Shown: positions 17,455 to 27,044, numbered from the stretch's first letter. The stretch: 51,235 bases of DNA from SZUA-152 sp964401355 (GCA_964401355.1 CAYNYJ010000013.1:1-51235); one strand, 5' to 3'. The notes: generated by a model from the sequence alone, not told the origin. Numbers and translations are program-made.

Positions 17455-20058
17455 CTACTTAACCACCACATTAACCAACCGCCCCGGCACGACAATCACC
17501 TTCACCACATTTTTCCCGTCGGTAAATTTCTGCACGTTTGCATCCGCCAATGCTATCTGCTCAACCACATCCTTCGGCGCATCGGCCGCTACAGAAACCT
17601 TACCGCGCACTTTGCCGTTAACCTGCACCACCATTTCAACAGTATCCTTGACCAATGCACCCTCATCCACCTCAGGCCATGGTGCAGCAAGAATATCGTC
17701 ACCATAATTTAACTCGCGCCATAAGTGATGCGTGATATGAGGTGCGATTGGCGAAAGCAATCGAAGCAGAATCGAGAAACTCTCACATAGATATGCCATT
17801 TCTACATTTATCGATGGCTCGTATGGCTCATTATTTATCAATGGCTCGACTGGCTCATTTACAGGACTTACAGCCCCTGGAATACCTTTCATTATTTTCA
17901 TACATGCAGCAACCACTGTATTGAATTGATATTTATCAATATCATGAAGTGCTTGCTGTAGTATTTCATATACTTCCCTTCTAGCTTTCGCTTGTTCAGG
18001 ATGCAAATTCCCCCAGTTAATTTTCATTGATCCTGACTTTTTCAACCCTCCATTCCAACCTCGAATTAAATCTGCATTCTCAAACGCATATGCCCATATC
18101 CGCTTCAGAAAACGATACGCACCTTCCACCGCGTCATGATTCCATTCCAGCGATTGCTCTGGCGGCGCGGCGAACATGGTGAACAGGCGCACGGTGTCGG
18201 CACCGTATTTTTTGATGAGTTCCTGCGGGTCGACGGTGTTGCCTTTGGACTTGGACATTTTGACGCCGTCTTTGAGCACCATGCCTTGGGTCAATAATTT
18301 TTCAAACGGCTCGTCGATGTTTAGCAACCCGGCATCGCGCATTAATTTGGTGAAGAAACGCGCGTACAACAAATGCAGAATGGCGTGTTCGATACCGCCG
18401 ATGTACTGATCCACGGGCAGCCAATAATTGGCGCGTTCGTCGAGCATGGCCTCCGTGTTGTCTTTGCAGGCATAACGCGCGAAGTACCACGAGGACTCCA
18501 TGAAGGTGTCGAAGGTGTCGGTTTCGCGCTCGGCCTTGCCGCCGCATTTGGGACAGATGGTTTGGTAAAACTCGGGCATCTTTTTGATGGGTGAACCCAC
18601 GCCTTCAAATTCGATGTCTTCGGGCAACACTACGGGCAGCTGATCTTCCGGCACGGTTACCGCGCCGCAGCTGTCACAATTAATAATCGGGATCGGTGTG
18701 CCCCAATAACGCTGACGGGAGACCCCCCAGTCACGCAGACGATAGTGAGTTTGTTTATTGCCTTTACCGGCTTTTTCCAAATGTTCAGCGATGGCGTCAA
18801 AGGCTTCGGCGGAAGACAGGCCGGTAAAGTCGCCGGAATTCACCAACGCACCTTTAATCGTGAAGGCCGCTTTATCGAGATCGATATCTTCATTATTGGC
18901 AGGTTCAATGACCTGCGTGATCGCTAGGCCGTATTTTTTCGCAAACTCAAAATCCCGTTGATCGTGCGCCGGCACCGCCATCACCGCACCTTCGCCGTAG
19001 CCCATGAGTACGAAGTTAGCACTATAAATAGGTACGACTTCACCGCTGATGGGGTGGATGGCTTTAAGGCCGGTGTCCACGCCCTTTTTTTCCATGGTTT
19101 CCATCGCGGCTTCGGAGGTTTCCATGGTTTTGCATTCGGCGATGAAGGCGGCCAGAGTTTCGTTATTTTCTGCGGCCCTGGTGGCTAACGGATGTTCCGG
19201 TGCGACAGCCACGTAGCTAACGCCCATCAAGGTGTCGGGGCGGGTGGTGTAAACGCGCAATGGCTCTCCCTTTTCTTCGCCCTTCTCTTCGCCCGTCCCT
19301 TCGCCAAGGTCAGCCACGGTGCTGTCTTTCACAGTAAAAGCCACTTCCACGCCCTCGGAACGACCAATCCAGTTACGCTGCATGGTGCGCACCTGCTCGG
19401 GCCAACCGTCGAGTTTGTCGAGGTCGTCCAGTAATTCATCGGCATAATCAGTGATGCGCATAAAATATTGCGGAATTTCTTTTTTCTCCACCGGGGTATC
19501 GCAGCGCCAGCAGCAGCCGTCGATGACCTGCTCGTTAGCCAGCACGGTAAGGTCGTGTGGACACCAGTTCACCGGCGCGGTCTTTTTGTAGACCAGGCCC
19601 TTTTCAAACAATTGGGTGAACAGCCATTGCTCCCAGCGGTAGTACTCGGGCTGACAGGTGGCCAATTCACGATCCCAGTCGTAACCAAAGCCCAGGCGCT
19701 TAAGCTGTTCACGCATGTAATCGATGTTTTCGTAGGTCCATTTGGCGGGCGGCACCTTGTTTTTCATCGCGGCGTTTTCTGCCGGCAGGCCGAAGGCATC
19801 CCAGCCCATGGGCTGCAACACGTTTTTGCCCTTCATACGCTGATAACGAGCAATCACGTCACCGATGGTGTAATTGCGCACATGGCCCATGTGCAGACGG
19901 CCACTGGGGTAGGGAAACATGGCTAGGCAATAGAACTTTTCTTTATTCGGGTCTTCGATGGCGCGAAAGCTGCCTTCGGCCTCCCAGTATCGCTGGGCCT
20001 CGGTTTCGACGTGCTCGGGTTGGTATTGGGACTGATGATGGGTATTTTCGCCTGACAT
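17455..20058 (-). CDS. leuS: Leucyl-tRNA synthetase
   Basis: An 867-residue class I synthetase that charges tRNA-Leu. The catalytic HIGH-type motif is YPSGRLHMGHVRNY, the KMSKS motif is GVKMSKSKGNTVDP, and the editing domain contains VYTTRPDTLMG and GTGAV-like GEGAVMAVPAHDQRD. A zinc-ribbon-like insert has paired Cys (CDSCG, CPKCG). Immediately before KMSKS the sequence is short (GMVLKDGV), so the extra leucine-specific domain of E. coli LeuRS is absent. Two low-complexity inserts stand out: GEGTGEEKGEEKGE after the start of the editing domain and an EPVEPLINNEPYEPSIN stretch in the anticodon-binding region. Confidence 0.97.
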   Translation of the reverse strand: MSGENTHHQSQYQPEHVETEAQRYWEAEGSFRAIEDPNKEKFYCLAMFPYPSGRLHMGHVRNYTIGDVIARYQRMKGKNVLQPMGWDAFGLPAENAAMKNKVPPAKWTYENIDYMREQLKRLGFGYDWDRELATCQPEYYRWEQWLFTQLFEKGLVYKKTAPVNWCPHDLTVLANEQVIDGCCWRCDTPVEKKEIPQYFMRITDYADELLDDLDKLDGWPEQVRTMQRNWIGRSEGVEVAFTVKDSTVADLGEGTGEEKGEEKGEPLRVYTTRPDTLMGVSYVAVAPEHPLATRAAENNETLAAFIAECKTMETSEAAMETMEKKGVDTGLKAIHPISGEVVPIYSANFVLMGYGEGAVMAVPAHDQRDFEFAKKYGLAITQVIEPANNEDIDLDKAAFTIKGALVNSGDFTGLSSAEAFDAIAEHLEKAGKGNKQTHYRLRDWGVSRQRYWGTPIPIINCDSCGAVTVPEDQLPVVLPEDIEFEGVGSPIKKMPEFYQTICPKCGGKAERETDTFDTFMESSWYFARYACKDNTEAMLDERANYWLPVDQYIGGIEHAILHLLYARFFTKLMRDAGLLNIDEPFEKLLTQGMVLKDGVKMSKSKGNTVDPQELIKKYGADTVRLFTMFAAPPEQSLEWNHDAVEGAYRFLKRIWAYAFENADLIRGWNGGLKKSGSMKINWGNLHPEQAKARREVYEILQQALHDIDKYQFNTVVAACMKIMKGIPGAVSPVNEPVEPLINNEPYEPSINVEMAYLCESFSILLRLLSPIAPHITHHLWRELNYGDDILAAPWPEVDEGALVKDTVEMVVQVNGKVRGKVSVAADAPKDVVEQIALADANVQKFTDGKNVVKVIVVPGRLVNVVVK
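17805..17860. repeat. In-frame tandem duplication inside leuS
   Basis: CATTTATCGATGGCTCGTATGGCTCATT is followed at once by a 28-base copy with five differences (TATTTATCAATGG then CTCGACTGGCTCATT). It encodes the imperfect repeat NEPVEPLI / NEPYEPSI in the anticodon-binding domain without breaking the frame. Confidence 0.7.
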
Positions 20059-20362
20059 GGTCGGTTAATGAATCCTGTAGCTATGAGTCTGAAAAAGGCG
20101 TTTAGGATACCGTACTCTCCTGTCCTGGCACCAGAAACTGGCGCAAGTTCAAGCACCAGGTCAAACCAAAAGGCCCTACAAAAAACTCGTAAGCAAACCG
20201 CAATGACGGGCACCCTTTCAATATTTTTAAGGCATAATCTGCATCACTCTGTTTCCAATGAACTTTTTTTATGCTTTCATATAATATGCCGCGACATTGT
20301 TCAGGACGAACACACTGCTAAGCTGTTGATGGTAACGTCCCGCAATAAGCCCGGTTTGAGTA
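20059..20362. other. Divergent leader between leuS and the PAS/GAF kinase
   Basis: About 300 bases separating two divergent starts. It must hold both promoters. I see no convincing small gene, hairpin terminator or repeat in it. Confidence 0.5.
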
Positions 20363-22753
20363 ATGACAAACAACAAAAAACCTGATCACAAAAAATCCCA
20401 AAGCAGCATTCCCGAAAAAAACTTTCAGGGCATGATCGAGTCCACCGCTGGCATTCCCTGGGTGCTGGATTACAGCAGCTTTCAATTTACCTACGTGGGC
20501 CCGCAGGCAGAGAAGGTCCTCGGCTACCCCGCCGAACAGTGGTACGAAAATGACTTCTGGGGTGACCACATTCACCCTGATGATAGGGAAGCCGCCCTCA
20601 GCTATTGCCTGGAGGCCTCACTAAAAGGCCAGGATTACGATTTTGAATACCGCATGATTCACCGCGATGGGCACGACGTGTGGATTCTCGATTACGCCAA
20701 CGTCGTTATCGAAGATGGAAAACCGGTACGGCTGCAAGGTTTTATGTTCGACACCAGCGCCCACAAACAGGCCGATCAATCCCTGCGGGAACACACGGCC
20801 CTGGTCGATGCCGTATATCGCGCCTCGCCCGATATGATTTTTATACATGCCAACGACGGGCGCATTCTTGATGCCAATGAAAATACCGTGCGCCGATTTG
20901 GCTACACTCGGAAAGAAATGCGCAACAAAACTATTGCCGATATTTCTGCCGACGAAAACCTACTCAACATGGCCAGTGCCTACGTACAAGAGGCAATGGC
21001 CGGTCTGAAACCCGATTTTGAGTGGCGCTGTAAAGACAGTAACGGCCATACCTTTCCCGTCGAAGTGAGGCTGCGCAAACTGCAGGGCGGGGATGCCGTC
21101 GATGCCCCCGCAGTCATCGCCGTAGTGCGCGATATCAGCGAACGCAAACGTTCCGAGGATGCTGTTAAACATATTGCCGCAGGTATCGCCGCTGAGACGG
21201 GAGATAGCTTTTACCAACATCTGCTCAAACATCTCGCCACCCTCTTTGATGCCGACCATGCTTTTATCGGCCTGCTCGACGAAAATAATCCGCACATCAT
21301 CAACACACTCTCCGTATTGGCACATGGCAACAACACCAAGAACCGGTCTTATGCCCTGCAACAGACTACCAGTGCGGAAGTCCTTGCACGCGGCACCTGC
21401 GCATACCCGAACAACGTGCAACAAAGCTTCCCCGATGATCAGCTACTTATCGATATAGGGGTGGACAGTTATATTGGCACCCCGCTATTTGACAGCAATA
21501 ACCAAGCCATCGGGCTGATCGTGGTGCTCGATAGCAAGCCCATGAAGCAACAACAACAATTTACAGAAATTCTCGAAATTTTTGCCTCCCGTGTCGCCGC
21601 CGAAGTTGAGCGTTCGCGAGTTTACCAACAACTTGAACGCACTCAACAAAAATTATCTCTACACGTCCAAAAAACCCCATTGGGAGTTATCGAGTGGGAT
21701 ACCGATTTTTGCGTGACCGACTGGAACCCCGCCGCTGAAAAAATATTTGGCTTCACAAAAAAGCGTGCGATGGGATGCAATGCACGCAAACTCATTATTC
21801 CAGCGCAGCATCATGAACACGTGGAAAAGATGTGGCAAACACTGTTCAACACCGGCGGCGGCACACGCAGCACCGACGACAACATCACCCAACAAGGAAC
21901 AATCATCACTTGCGAGTGGTACAACACACCCTTAATCAATGATGACGGTATCGTTGTCGGTGTTGCCTCACTGGTCTTGGATATCACAGATCGAATTCAG
22001 GCAGAGACAGAATTAAAGAACCATCACCATCACCTGGAACAACAGGTCGAGCTACGCACCGCAGACTTGCAAAACATTAATCAGGAACTGGAATCTTTCA
22101 GTTATTCTGTATCCCACGATCTTCGCGCGCCACTACGCCACATCAACGGCTTCAGCCAAATATTGCTCGAAGATTATTTTGAGCAACTTGATGAAGATGG
22201 ACAGAAGCTGATTGAGCGTATTCGCAGCAACACAGCGCACATGGAACACCTGATTGACAACTTGTTGCAACTCTCCCGCGTCTCCCGCAGTAAGATTGTT
22301 CGTGAATCCCTCAACCTGAGTGACATCGCACATCAGATCATTGATAAGCTGCAACAACACGACAATAAACGTAATGTCGGCGTGACCATCCAAAGTGAAT
22401 TGCATGTTTCAGCAGATCACCAGCTGACGCGTGTACTACTTGAAAACCTGATCGACAATGCCTGGAAATACACTGCCAAGACGCAAACGGCAAAAATCTG
22501 CCTTGGGATAAGTAGCAGTGAAAATGCAGAACAGATCTTTTGTCTACGCGACAACGGCGCGGGTTTCGACATGCAATACGCAGATAAATTATTTACCGCC
22601 TTCAAGCGGCTTCACAGCGACAGTGAATTTGAAGGGATCGGTATTGGCTTGGCAACCGTGAAACGCATCATCAACCGTCACGGCGGCAAAGTGTGGGCCG
22701 AAGCAGAAGCTGGAAAGGGCGCCGCTTTTTATTTCAGTCTAGGCAAACCCTGA
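20363..22753 (+). CDS. PAS/GAF sensor histidine kinase (phytochrome-like kinase core)
   Basis: A 796-residue soluble kinase. Order: PAS 1 with PAC (about 25-135), PAS 2 (about 150-265), GAF (about 275-425), PAS 3 (about 435-550), coiled coil with LEQQVELRTADL, HisKA with SYSVSHDLRAPLRHINGFS near 583, and HATPase_c with DNGAGFDM and GIGIGLATVKRI. The kinase core is of the Cph1/bacteriophytochrome group, though the GAF region has no recognisable bilin-binding Cys context. There is no receiver or output domain. Its last 15 bases overlap convergently with the hybrid kinase gene on the other strand. Confidence 0.9.
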   Translation: MTNNKKPDHKKSQSSIPEKNFQGMIESTAGIPWVLDYSSFQFTYVGPQAEKVLGYPAEQWYENDFWGDHIHPDDREAALSYCLEASLKGQDYDFEYRMIHRDGHDVWILDYANVVIEDGKPVRLQGFMFDTSAHKQADQSLREHTALVDAVYRASPDMIFIHANDGRILDANENTVRRFGYTRKEMRNKTIADISADENLLNMASAYVQEAMAGLKPDFEWRCKDSNGHTFPVEVRLRKLQGGDAVDAPAVIAVVRDISERKRSEDAVKHIAAGIAAETGDSFYQHLLKHLATLFDADHAFIGLLDENNPHIINTLSVLAHGNNTKNRSYALQQTTSAEVLARGTCAYPNNVQQSFPDDQLLIDIGVDSYIGTPLFDSNNQAIGLIVVLDSKPMKQQQQFTEILEIFASRVAAEVERSRVYQQLERTQQKLSLHVQKTPLGVIEWDTDFCVTDWNPAAEKIFGFTKKRAMGCNARKLIIPAQHHEHVEKMWQTLFNTGGGTRSTDDNITQQGTIITCEWYNTPLINDDGIVVGVASLVLDITDRIQAETELKNHHHHLEQQVELRTADLQNINQELESFSYSVSHDLRAPLRHINGFSQILLEDYFEQLDEDGQKLIERIRSNTAHMEHLIDNLLQLSRVSRSKIVRESLNLSDIAHQIIDKLQQHDNKRNVGVTIQSELHVSADHQLTRVLLENLIDNAWKYTAKTQTAKICLGISSSENAEQIFCLRDNGAGFDMQYADKLFTAFKRLHSDSEFEGIGIGLATVKRIINRHGGKVWAEAEAGKGAAFYFSLGKP

Positions 22754-25333
22754 TTGTTCATCGGCACGAACACCACGGCAGCACGCATCCAGTTGATCGA
22801 CCAACTCGGTGACACCCTCAATATTATTTTTGTGCAACTGTGAATGAATTTTCGCAGCCCCTTCAGTTAACGCAGGAAACCCGTAGCCCCCGGCGCTGCC
22901 TTTTAAATTATGGGACAACTGCTTGACTGTTTCCCAGTCTGCATCGTTAGCCGCCTGTTTTATGGCATCCATTAACTTCGGCAGGCCGCCCACAAACAGC
23001 GCGACAAGTTGCGCATATTCTGGATCATGTTCCAGTTCGACGTCCAATTCAGGCGCCGATACATTAGCATCACCCACCGCGGTCATATGCGATGGCAGAA
23101 GATAATGCGCGATGATTTCTGCCAACTCGGCACGACTTACTGGCTTTGCAACAAAATCATCACAACCCGATTGCAGACAGCGTTCCCGATCTTCTTTCAT
23201 GGTACTCGCAGTCAGCGCAACAATGGGCGAAGTGTAACCACGCTGACGCAGCAATTTTACCGCTTCCAAACCGCCCATAACAGGCATTTTCATATCCATC
23301 AAAATAACATCGAAGGCAGCGTGTTCTGCTGCCTCCACGGCCAACTGACCATTCTCCACCACTTCAACCTCTGCACCCATGCGAGTGAGCAACAATTTCA
23401 TCAGGCGTTGATTCTCTGGCACGTCTTCTGCCAGCAACACCCTGCCGTACATTAATGATTTATTTTGAAGTGAAACGCTGGCCGCCTCATCACTTTGTTT
23501 AGTGGAACCCCCGCTATCGAGAGGACGATTGGCAAACCCGGATCTGGCGGATGGTGGCACGACTTGATCAATCATATCGACATCTTCCAGCAACTCACCA
23601 ATATCGATAGTCAACGAAAAACGACTGCCGCCACCAATATGACTACTTACCGTTATGAACCCCCCCAGCTTTTCTGCCAGGCGTTGCGACAGGGACAAAC
23701 CTAAACCAGTACCGCCATATCGTCGTGTCGGAGATGAATCCACTTGCATAAAAGCACCAAATATGGCGATTAACTCCGAGGTTTCAATGCCAATACCAGT
23801 ATCCACAACTTCGAAAACCATCTCCCTGACCTCAGAATAATAAGACACATTTATTGCGATACTACCTTCCTCGGTAAATTTTATCGCATTACTACAAAGG
23901 TTCAACAACACCTGTTTTAAACGCAGTGCATTGCTGCTCACTTTATTCGGCACTGGAAAATTATAATTTACGGCAAAGAACAAACCCTTTTGATCTGCTT
24001 GTGGCCTCACCAGTTCTTCCACCTCATAAAGCAGGGTCACAATATCCACAGGTTCACGATCAACCTCCATCTTCTCCGCTTCTATTTTGGACAAATCCAG
24101 AATATCGCTAATTAACTGTAATAAATGTCGGCTACTTTTGGTAATAATGTCAGCACTTTCCTGTTGGCGCTTGTCCGCCGCAAGCTCTTCGCTCAATATT
24201 TCAGAATACCCAATAATGGCCGTTAAGGGGGTACGAATTTCGTGACTCATGGTGGCCAGGAATTCACTCTTAATACGGTTCGAGCGTTCCGCTAACTCTC
24301 GTGCCTCATTATCCAGCTGTGCCTGACGCTCCATTTTAAAATGTCGGCGGTCAACCCATCGAATTCGAAAAAACAGGGTCATCGACAACAACAACAAACC
24401 GCCCAGCCCGGCACTGAGAATCGTTAGCACACGCAAATTGTATTGCTTGGTAGCCAGCTCTTCCGCTGCACGGCGATGCAATAAACCAACATCAAGATGC
24501 GCCGCAGGGCTGAGCACAGCAACACCAAATTTGTCTTGATTGTATTTCTGAATAAAGGTTTGCGCCGCAGGTGAAACCAGATAATTAACAAATATTTCTG
24601 CCAATGCCTGGTTTACACCCGGTACCTGCTCGGCATTGACCACCATCGCGCTATAAACATTGCGCAGAGAAAGATCTTCTCGATACAGCAGAGCGATATC
24701 ATTGGTAAATTTCTCGCGATGACGCACATAGGTACCGACCTCCACCATAGTGAAAGCTTCCAATTCGGCCGCTTGTCGCAATGCCTCATACGCGCTAGTG
24801 CCGGTATTTTCATAGCCCAGCCAGTCTGGATTGATACCGGCGGCCGCCCACAATTCGCGTATTTTCCGATAGGTGCCACCGCGTGGCGAGGGCTCTAAAA
24901 AAGCCACTTCCTGTTCCGCCAACATCCGCAGCAAACTCACAATATCCGTCGCACCCGCCACATCGGCCAGCGCATCCACTGGGCCAAACAGGGCATATTC
25001 GCTGTACATAATATTGGTGCGATGCACCGCAACCCCCTGAGTAATCAGGCGCTTTTCTTCCGGGGGGTGATGAGTGAGCGTGGCATCGACCTTGCCCTGG
25101 CGAGCAAGATCCAGTGCCTGAATGGCACCCACCACTTCAAATTTCACGTGCAATCCAGGATACTGAATCTCAAAGGCATGGATCAAAGCCTGTACCAGCC
25201 CGGTTTCCATCGCGGATTTGGCAACGCCAAGGCGAATCGTCTGTGAATCTACTGCCTCAACAGCGGTTGCTGGTACCAACCACAACAACAAGGCAACACA
25301 CAAACAACGTCGAATCAATTTAGAGATGCGCAT
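22739..25333 (-). CDS. Hybrid histidine kinase with a TupA-like periplasmic domain
   Basis: An 864-residue membrane kinase. Order: signal sequence (ALLLWLVPATAVEA), a substrate-binding domain (about 28-300), one membrane segment (about 310-332), HisKA with SHEIRTPLTAIIGYSE near 365, HATPase_c with FGGT-type YGGTGLGLS, a receiver with LMDMKMP and AKPVSRAE (about 634-755), and an Hpt domain with LSHNLKGSAGG near 809. The binding domain follows the tungstate-binding protein TupA: VDATLTHHPPEEKRLI, HRTNIMYSEYALFGP, PRGGTYRKIRELW and AYEALRQAAE-FTMVEVGTY. The TTTS ligand motif of TupA reads VAKSAMETG here, so the ligand may differ. The ATG at 25333 gives the neatest signal peptide; GTG 25360 and ATG 25345 are alternatives. 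Confidence 0.88.
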   Translation of the reverse strand: MRISKLIRRCLCVALLLWLVPATAVEAVDSQTIRLGVAKSAMETGLVQALIHAFEIQYPGLHVKFEVVGAIQALDLARQGKVDATLTHHPPEEKRLITQGVAVHRTNIMYSEYALFGPVDALADVAGATDIVSLLRMLAEQEVAFLEPSPRGGTYRKIRELWAAAGINPDWLGYENTGTSAYEALRQAAELEAFTMVEVGTYVRHREKFTNDIALLYREDLSLRNVYSAMVVNAEQVPGVNQALAEIFVNYLVSPAAQTFIQKYNQDKFGVAVLSPAAHLDVGLLHRRAAEELATKQYNLRVLTILSAGLGGLLLLSMTLFFRIRWVDRRHFKMERQAQLDNEARELAERSNRIKSEFLATMSHEIRTPLTAIIGYSEILSEELAADKRQQESADIITKSSRHLLQLISDILDLSKIEAEKMEVDREPVDIVTLLYEVEELVRPQADQKGLFFAVNYNFPVPNKVSSNALRLKQVLLNLCSNAIKFTEEGSIAINVSYYSEVREMVFEVVDTGIGIETSELIAIFGAFMQVDSSPTRRYGGTGLGLSLSQRLAEKLGGFITVSSHIGGGSRFSLTIDIGELLEDVDMIDQVVPPSARSGFANRPLDSGGSTKQSDEAASVSLQNKSLMYGRVLLAEDVPENQRLMKLLLTRMGAEVEVVENGQLAVEAAEHAAFDVILMDMKMPVMGGLEAVKLLRQRGYTSPIVALTASTMKEDRERCLQSGCDDFVAKPVSRAELAEIIAHYLLPSHMTAVGDANVSAPELDVELEHDPEYAQLVALFVGGLPKLMDAIKQAANDADWETVKQLSHNLKGSAGGYGFPALTEGAAKIHSQLHKNNIEGVTELVDQLDACCRGVRADEQSGFA

Positions 25334-25718
25334 TGGAAACAGCATCTGTCTGAAGACCACGACATTCCAAAAAACATCTCCTTATATAACGCACCCCAAA
25401 AATACTTCACACGACATGCAGGTACGCTATCAGCACTATCTCACAATTTCCCAGCCAGTTTAACGAAACGCTACATAGTAACCGTGATAACAATATCTCA
25501 TTCACAAATAACGAATCCCCCTCTTACAATCATGTAAATTCGGACTATACCCATTTTAAGCGAGTTATTTTATGATCTGGGGGCGATACAGCAGCTAAAC
25601 TAAAGTTAAACTGAAACTGGACGGTGATCCGCCATAAGGCGCTGGAGGTCGCAAAGGTTGGTGTTACTGCCTAAAATCACCGTTTCTAAGGACAGGCCCA
25701 TCACATTCAGGAGGATAC
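25334..25718. other. Divergent intergenic region with a structured leader
   Basis: About 385 bases between the divergent starts of the hybrid kinase and the small secreted protein. The kinase side is AT-rich and unremarkable. The other side holds the foldable element at 25619-25685. No gene is visible. Confidence 0.6.
25619..25685 (+). ncRNA. Candidate structured 5' leader RNA
   Basis: ACGGTGAT (25621-25628) pairs perfectly with ATCACCGT (25676-25683), extendable by two G-T pairs. Inside are the hairpin CGCC-ATAA-GGCG (25630-25641) and an unpaired GGTCGCAAAGG segment. It ends about 34 bases before the start of the small secreted protein gene. The layout is that of a cis-regulatory RNA, but I cannot match it to a known riboswitch class. 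Confidence 0.35.
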
Positions 25719-26072
25719 ATGCACACTTCACCCTTTATGCTCGCTAGTACGTTGTTTATTGGCACCGTGTTCATTGGCACGGTGTTCATTCCGCAACAAT
25801 CCGTCTTCGCATCCGAGGAAGATGACATGGCAGCCATGCAGCGGCAGCTCAACGCTGAAGTCTTTGAAAAGCCCTTTCTTGCCGAGCAACCCGAAAAGGT
25901 TGAGGCTTATATCAAGGAAGCCATGAAAAAAGAACTGAAACCCCTGGAATACACGGGCCGATACTGGCGTCGGGGTTACACCTGCCGTGATCTGCTGCGT
26001 CACTCCTGGCGTGAGTACCGGAACTGCCGGTATTATTACCGTCATCACGGACGTTATTATCCATATCCATGA
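25719..26072 (+). CDS. Small secreted basic protein of unknown function
   Basis: A 117-residue protein with a perfect AGGAGG ribosome site. The N-terminus (FMLASTLFIGTVFIGTVFI) is a signal peptide probably cleaved after VFA near residue 30; it contains a short duplicated IGTVF unit. The mature part has an acidic helical half and then a strikingly aromatic, basic tail with Arg, Tyr and His (YRNCRYYYRHHGRYYPYP) and two Cys. Such tails occur in small periplasmic or surface proteins, but I do not recognise a family. Confidence 0.7.
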   Translation: MHTSPFMLASTLFIGTVFIGTVFIPQQSVFASEEDDMAAMQRQLNAEVFEKPFLAEQPEKVEAYIKEAMKKELKPLEYTGRYWRRGYTCRDLLRHSWREYRNCRYYYRHHGRYYPYP

Positions 26073-26146
26073 GGCACAATACTGACATCCCACGTATCAG
26101 CGGGCTGCTAAATTATTCTGAAAAATAAAATATATAAATAAAATCG

Positions 26147-26152
26147 TATAAT
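26147..26152 (+). promoter_or_regulatory. Possible -10 box of traT
   Basis: A perfect TATAAT lies 25 bases before the traT start, inside a very AT-rich run. No convincing -35 box is visible at the right distance, so this is only a candidate. Confidence 0.3.
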
Positions 26153-26176
26153 CAAACACCCTGGAGGGAATCAACT

Positions 26177-26938
26177 ATGTCAGGATTACATCGTATCTTT
26201 AAATTACTCATGGTGGGCGTATTGGTCGCTGTCGTTACAGGCTGCGCCGCAGTCCACACATCCGTCGCCAAACGCAACCTGGACGTGCAAACCCGCATCA
26301 GCTCAGCCATATTTGTGGATGCCGTAAAACGTGATAAGCGCATCGTTTATGTCGACATCCGCAGCGGCATCATGGAGTTCGACCGTCGCGCGTTCAAAAA
26401 GTCGGTCATCGCAGAATTCGCCGCCAATGATAATGGTTACCGCATTACCGACGACCCGGACGAAGCTCAGTACCACATGAACATCTTTGTCACCAAGCTG
26501 GAAAAGACCAACCCCACAGCAGCTGAAGCGGCGTTAAAACGCGGTTACCGGGGTGATGTCGGTGCCGGTGCCGCTCTGGGCGCAACAGTAGGTGGCGAGC
26601 GCGGCGGATCTATCAGCGGCGTAGTAGGCGGTAGCATCCTCGGTGCTTTGGGCACCACGGCAATCAACGCCTTTGTACAGGACGTGACCTATTTGTTGGT
26701 GGCCGATGTACAAATCAAGGAAAAAACCCGCCGTGGTGTCATCGTCCGCAAGGACACCCAAATCAGCACCAAAGATGGTGATTCTGGTGGAAGCACTCAA
26801 CGCGTTTCCGAAGCGACGAATCGCAAGGAATATCGCACCCGTATCGTGACTACTGCCAATAAAGCCAATCTGGACATCGAAGAAGCACAGCCCCTCATGT
26901 TCAAAAAGACGGCGTATGCGATGTCAGGTTTTTTCTAA
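26177..26938 (+). CDS. traT: TraT-like complement-resistance / surface-exclusion lipoprotein
   Basis: A 253-residue lipoprotein with lipobox VTGC near residue 25. It aligns by eye with plasmid F TraT: AVHTSVAKRNLDVQTRISSA resembles the TraT KRNLEVKTQMS segment, followed by the Gly/Ala-rich putative membrane segment GDVGAGAALGATVGG, VQDVTYLLVADVQIKE, and the C-terminal YRTRIVTTANKANLDIEEA. TraT sits in the outer membrane, blocks mating-pair formation with like cells and gives resistance to complement. No tra genes are near it, so this is a chromosomal homologue whose role is probably in the envelope. GGAGGG precedes the ATG. Confidence 0.9.
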   Translation: MSGLHRIFKLLMVGVLVAVVTGCAAVHTSVAKRNLDVQTRISSAIFVDAVKRDKRIVYVDIRSGIMEFDRRAFKKSVIAEFAANDNGYRITDDPDEAQYHMNIFVTKLEKTNPTAAEAALKRGYRGDVGAGAALGATVGGERGGSISGVVGGSILGALGTTAINAFVQDVTYLLVADVQIKEKTRRGVIVRKDTQISTKDGDSGGSTQRVSEATNRKEYRTRIVTTANKANLDIEEAQPLMFKKTAYAMSGFF

Positions 26939-27044
26939 AAACATAGGCTCTTGCATACACTGGAGAGCCCAGACTAAAGTACCGGGATTAAGCGCCGAAG
27001 CCAGAGAGCCTCCGCAGCAATAGTCATCCTGCTACACCAAACTC

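Noticed and set aside
20068..20385. Open frame of 105 codons before the PAS/GAF kinase
   Set aside because: It overlaps the kinase start in another frame, lacks a ribosome site and looks like random translation.
25619..25685. Fluoride (crcB) riboswitch, because of GGTGAT...GCCATAA
   Set aside because: The P1 helix needed between the two conserved blocks has no room here, and the downstream gene is not a fluoride channel.
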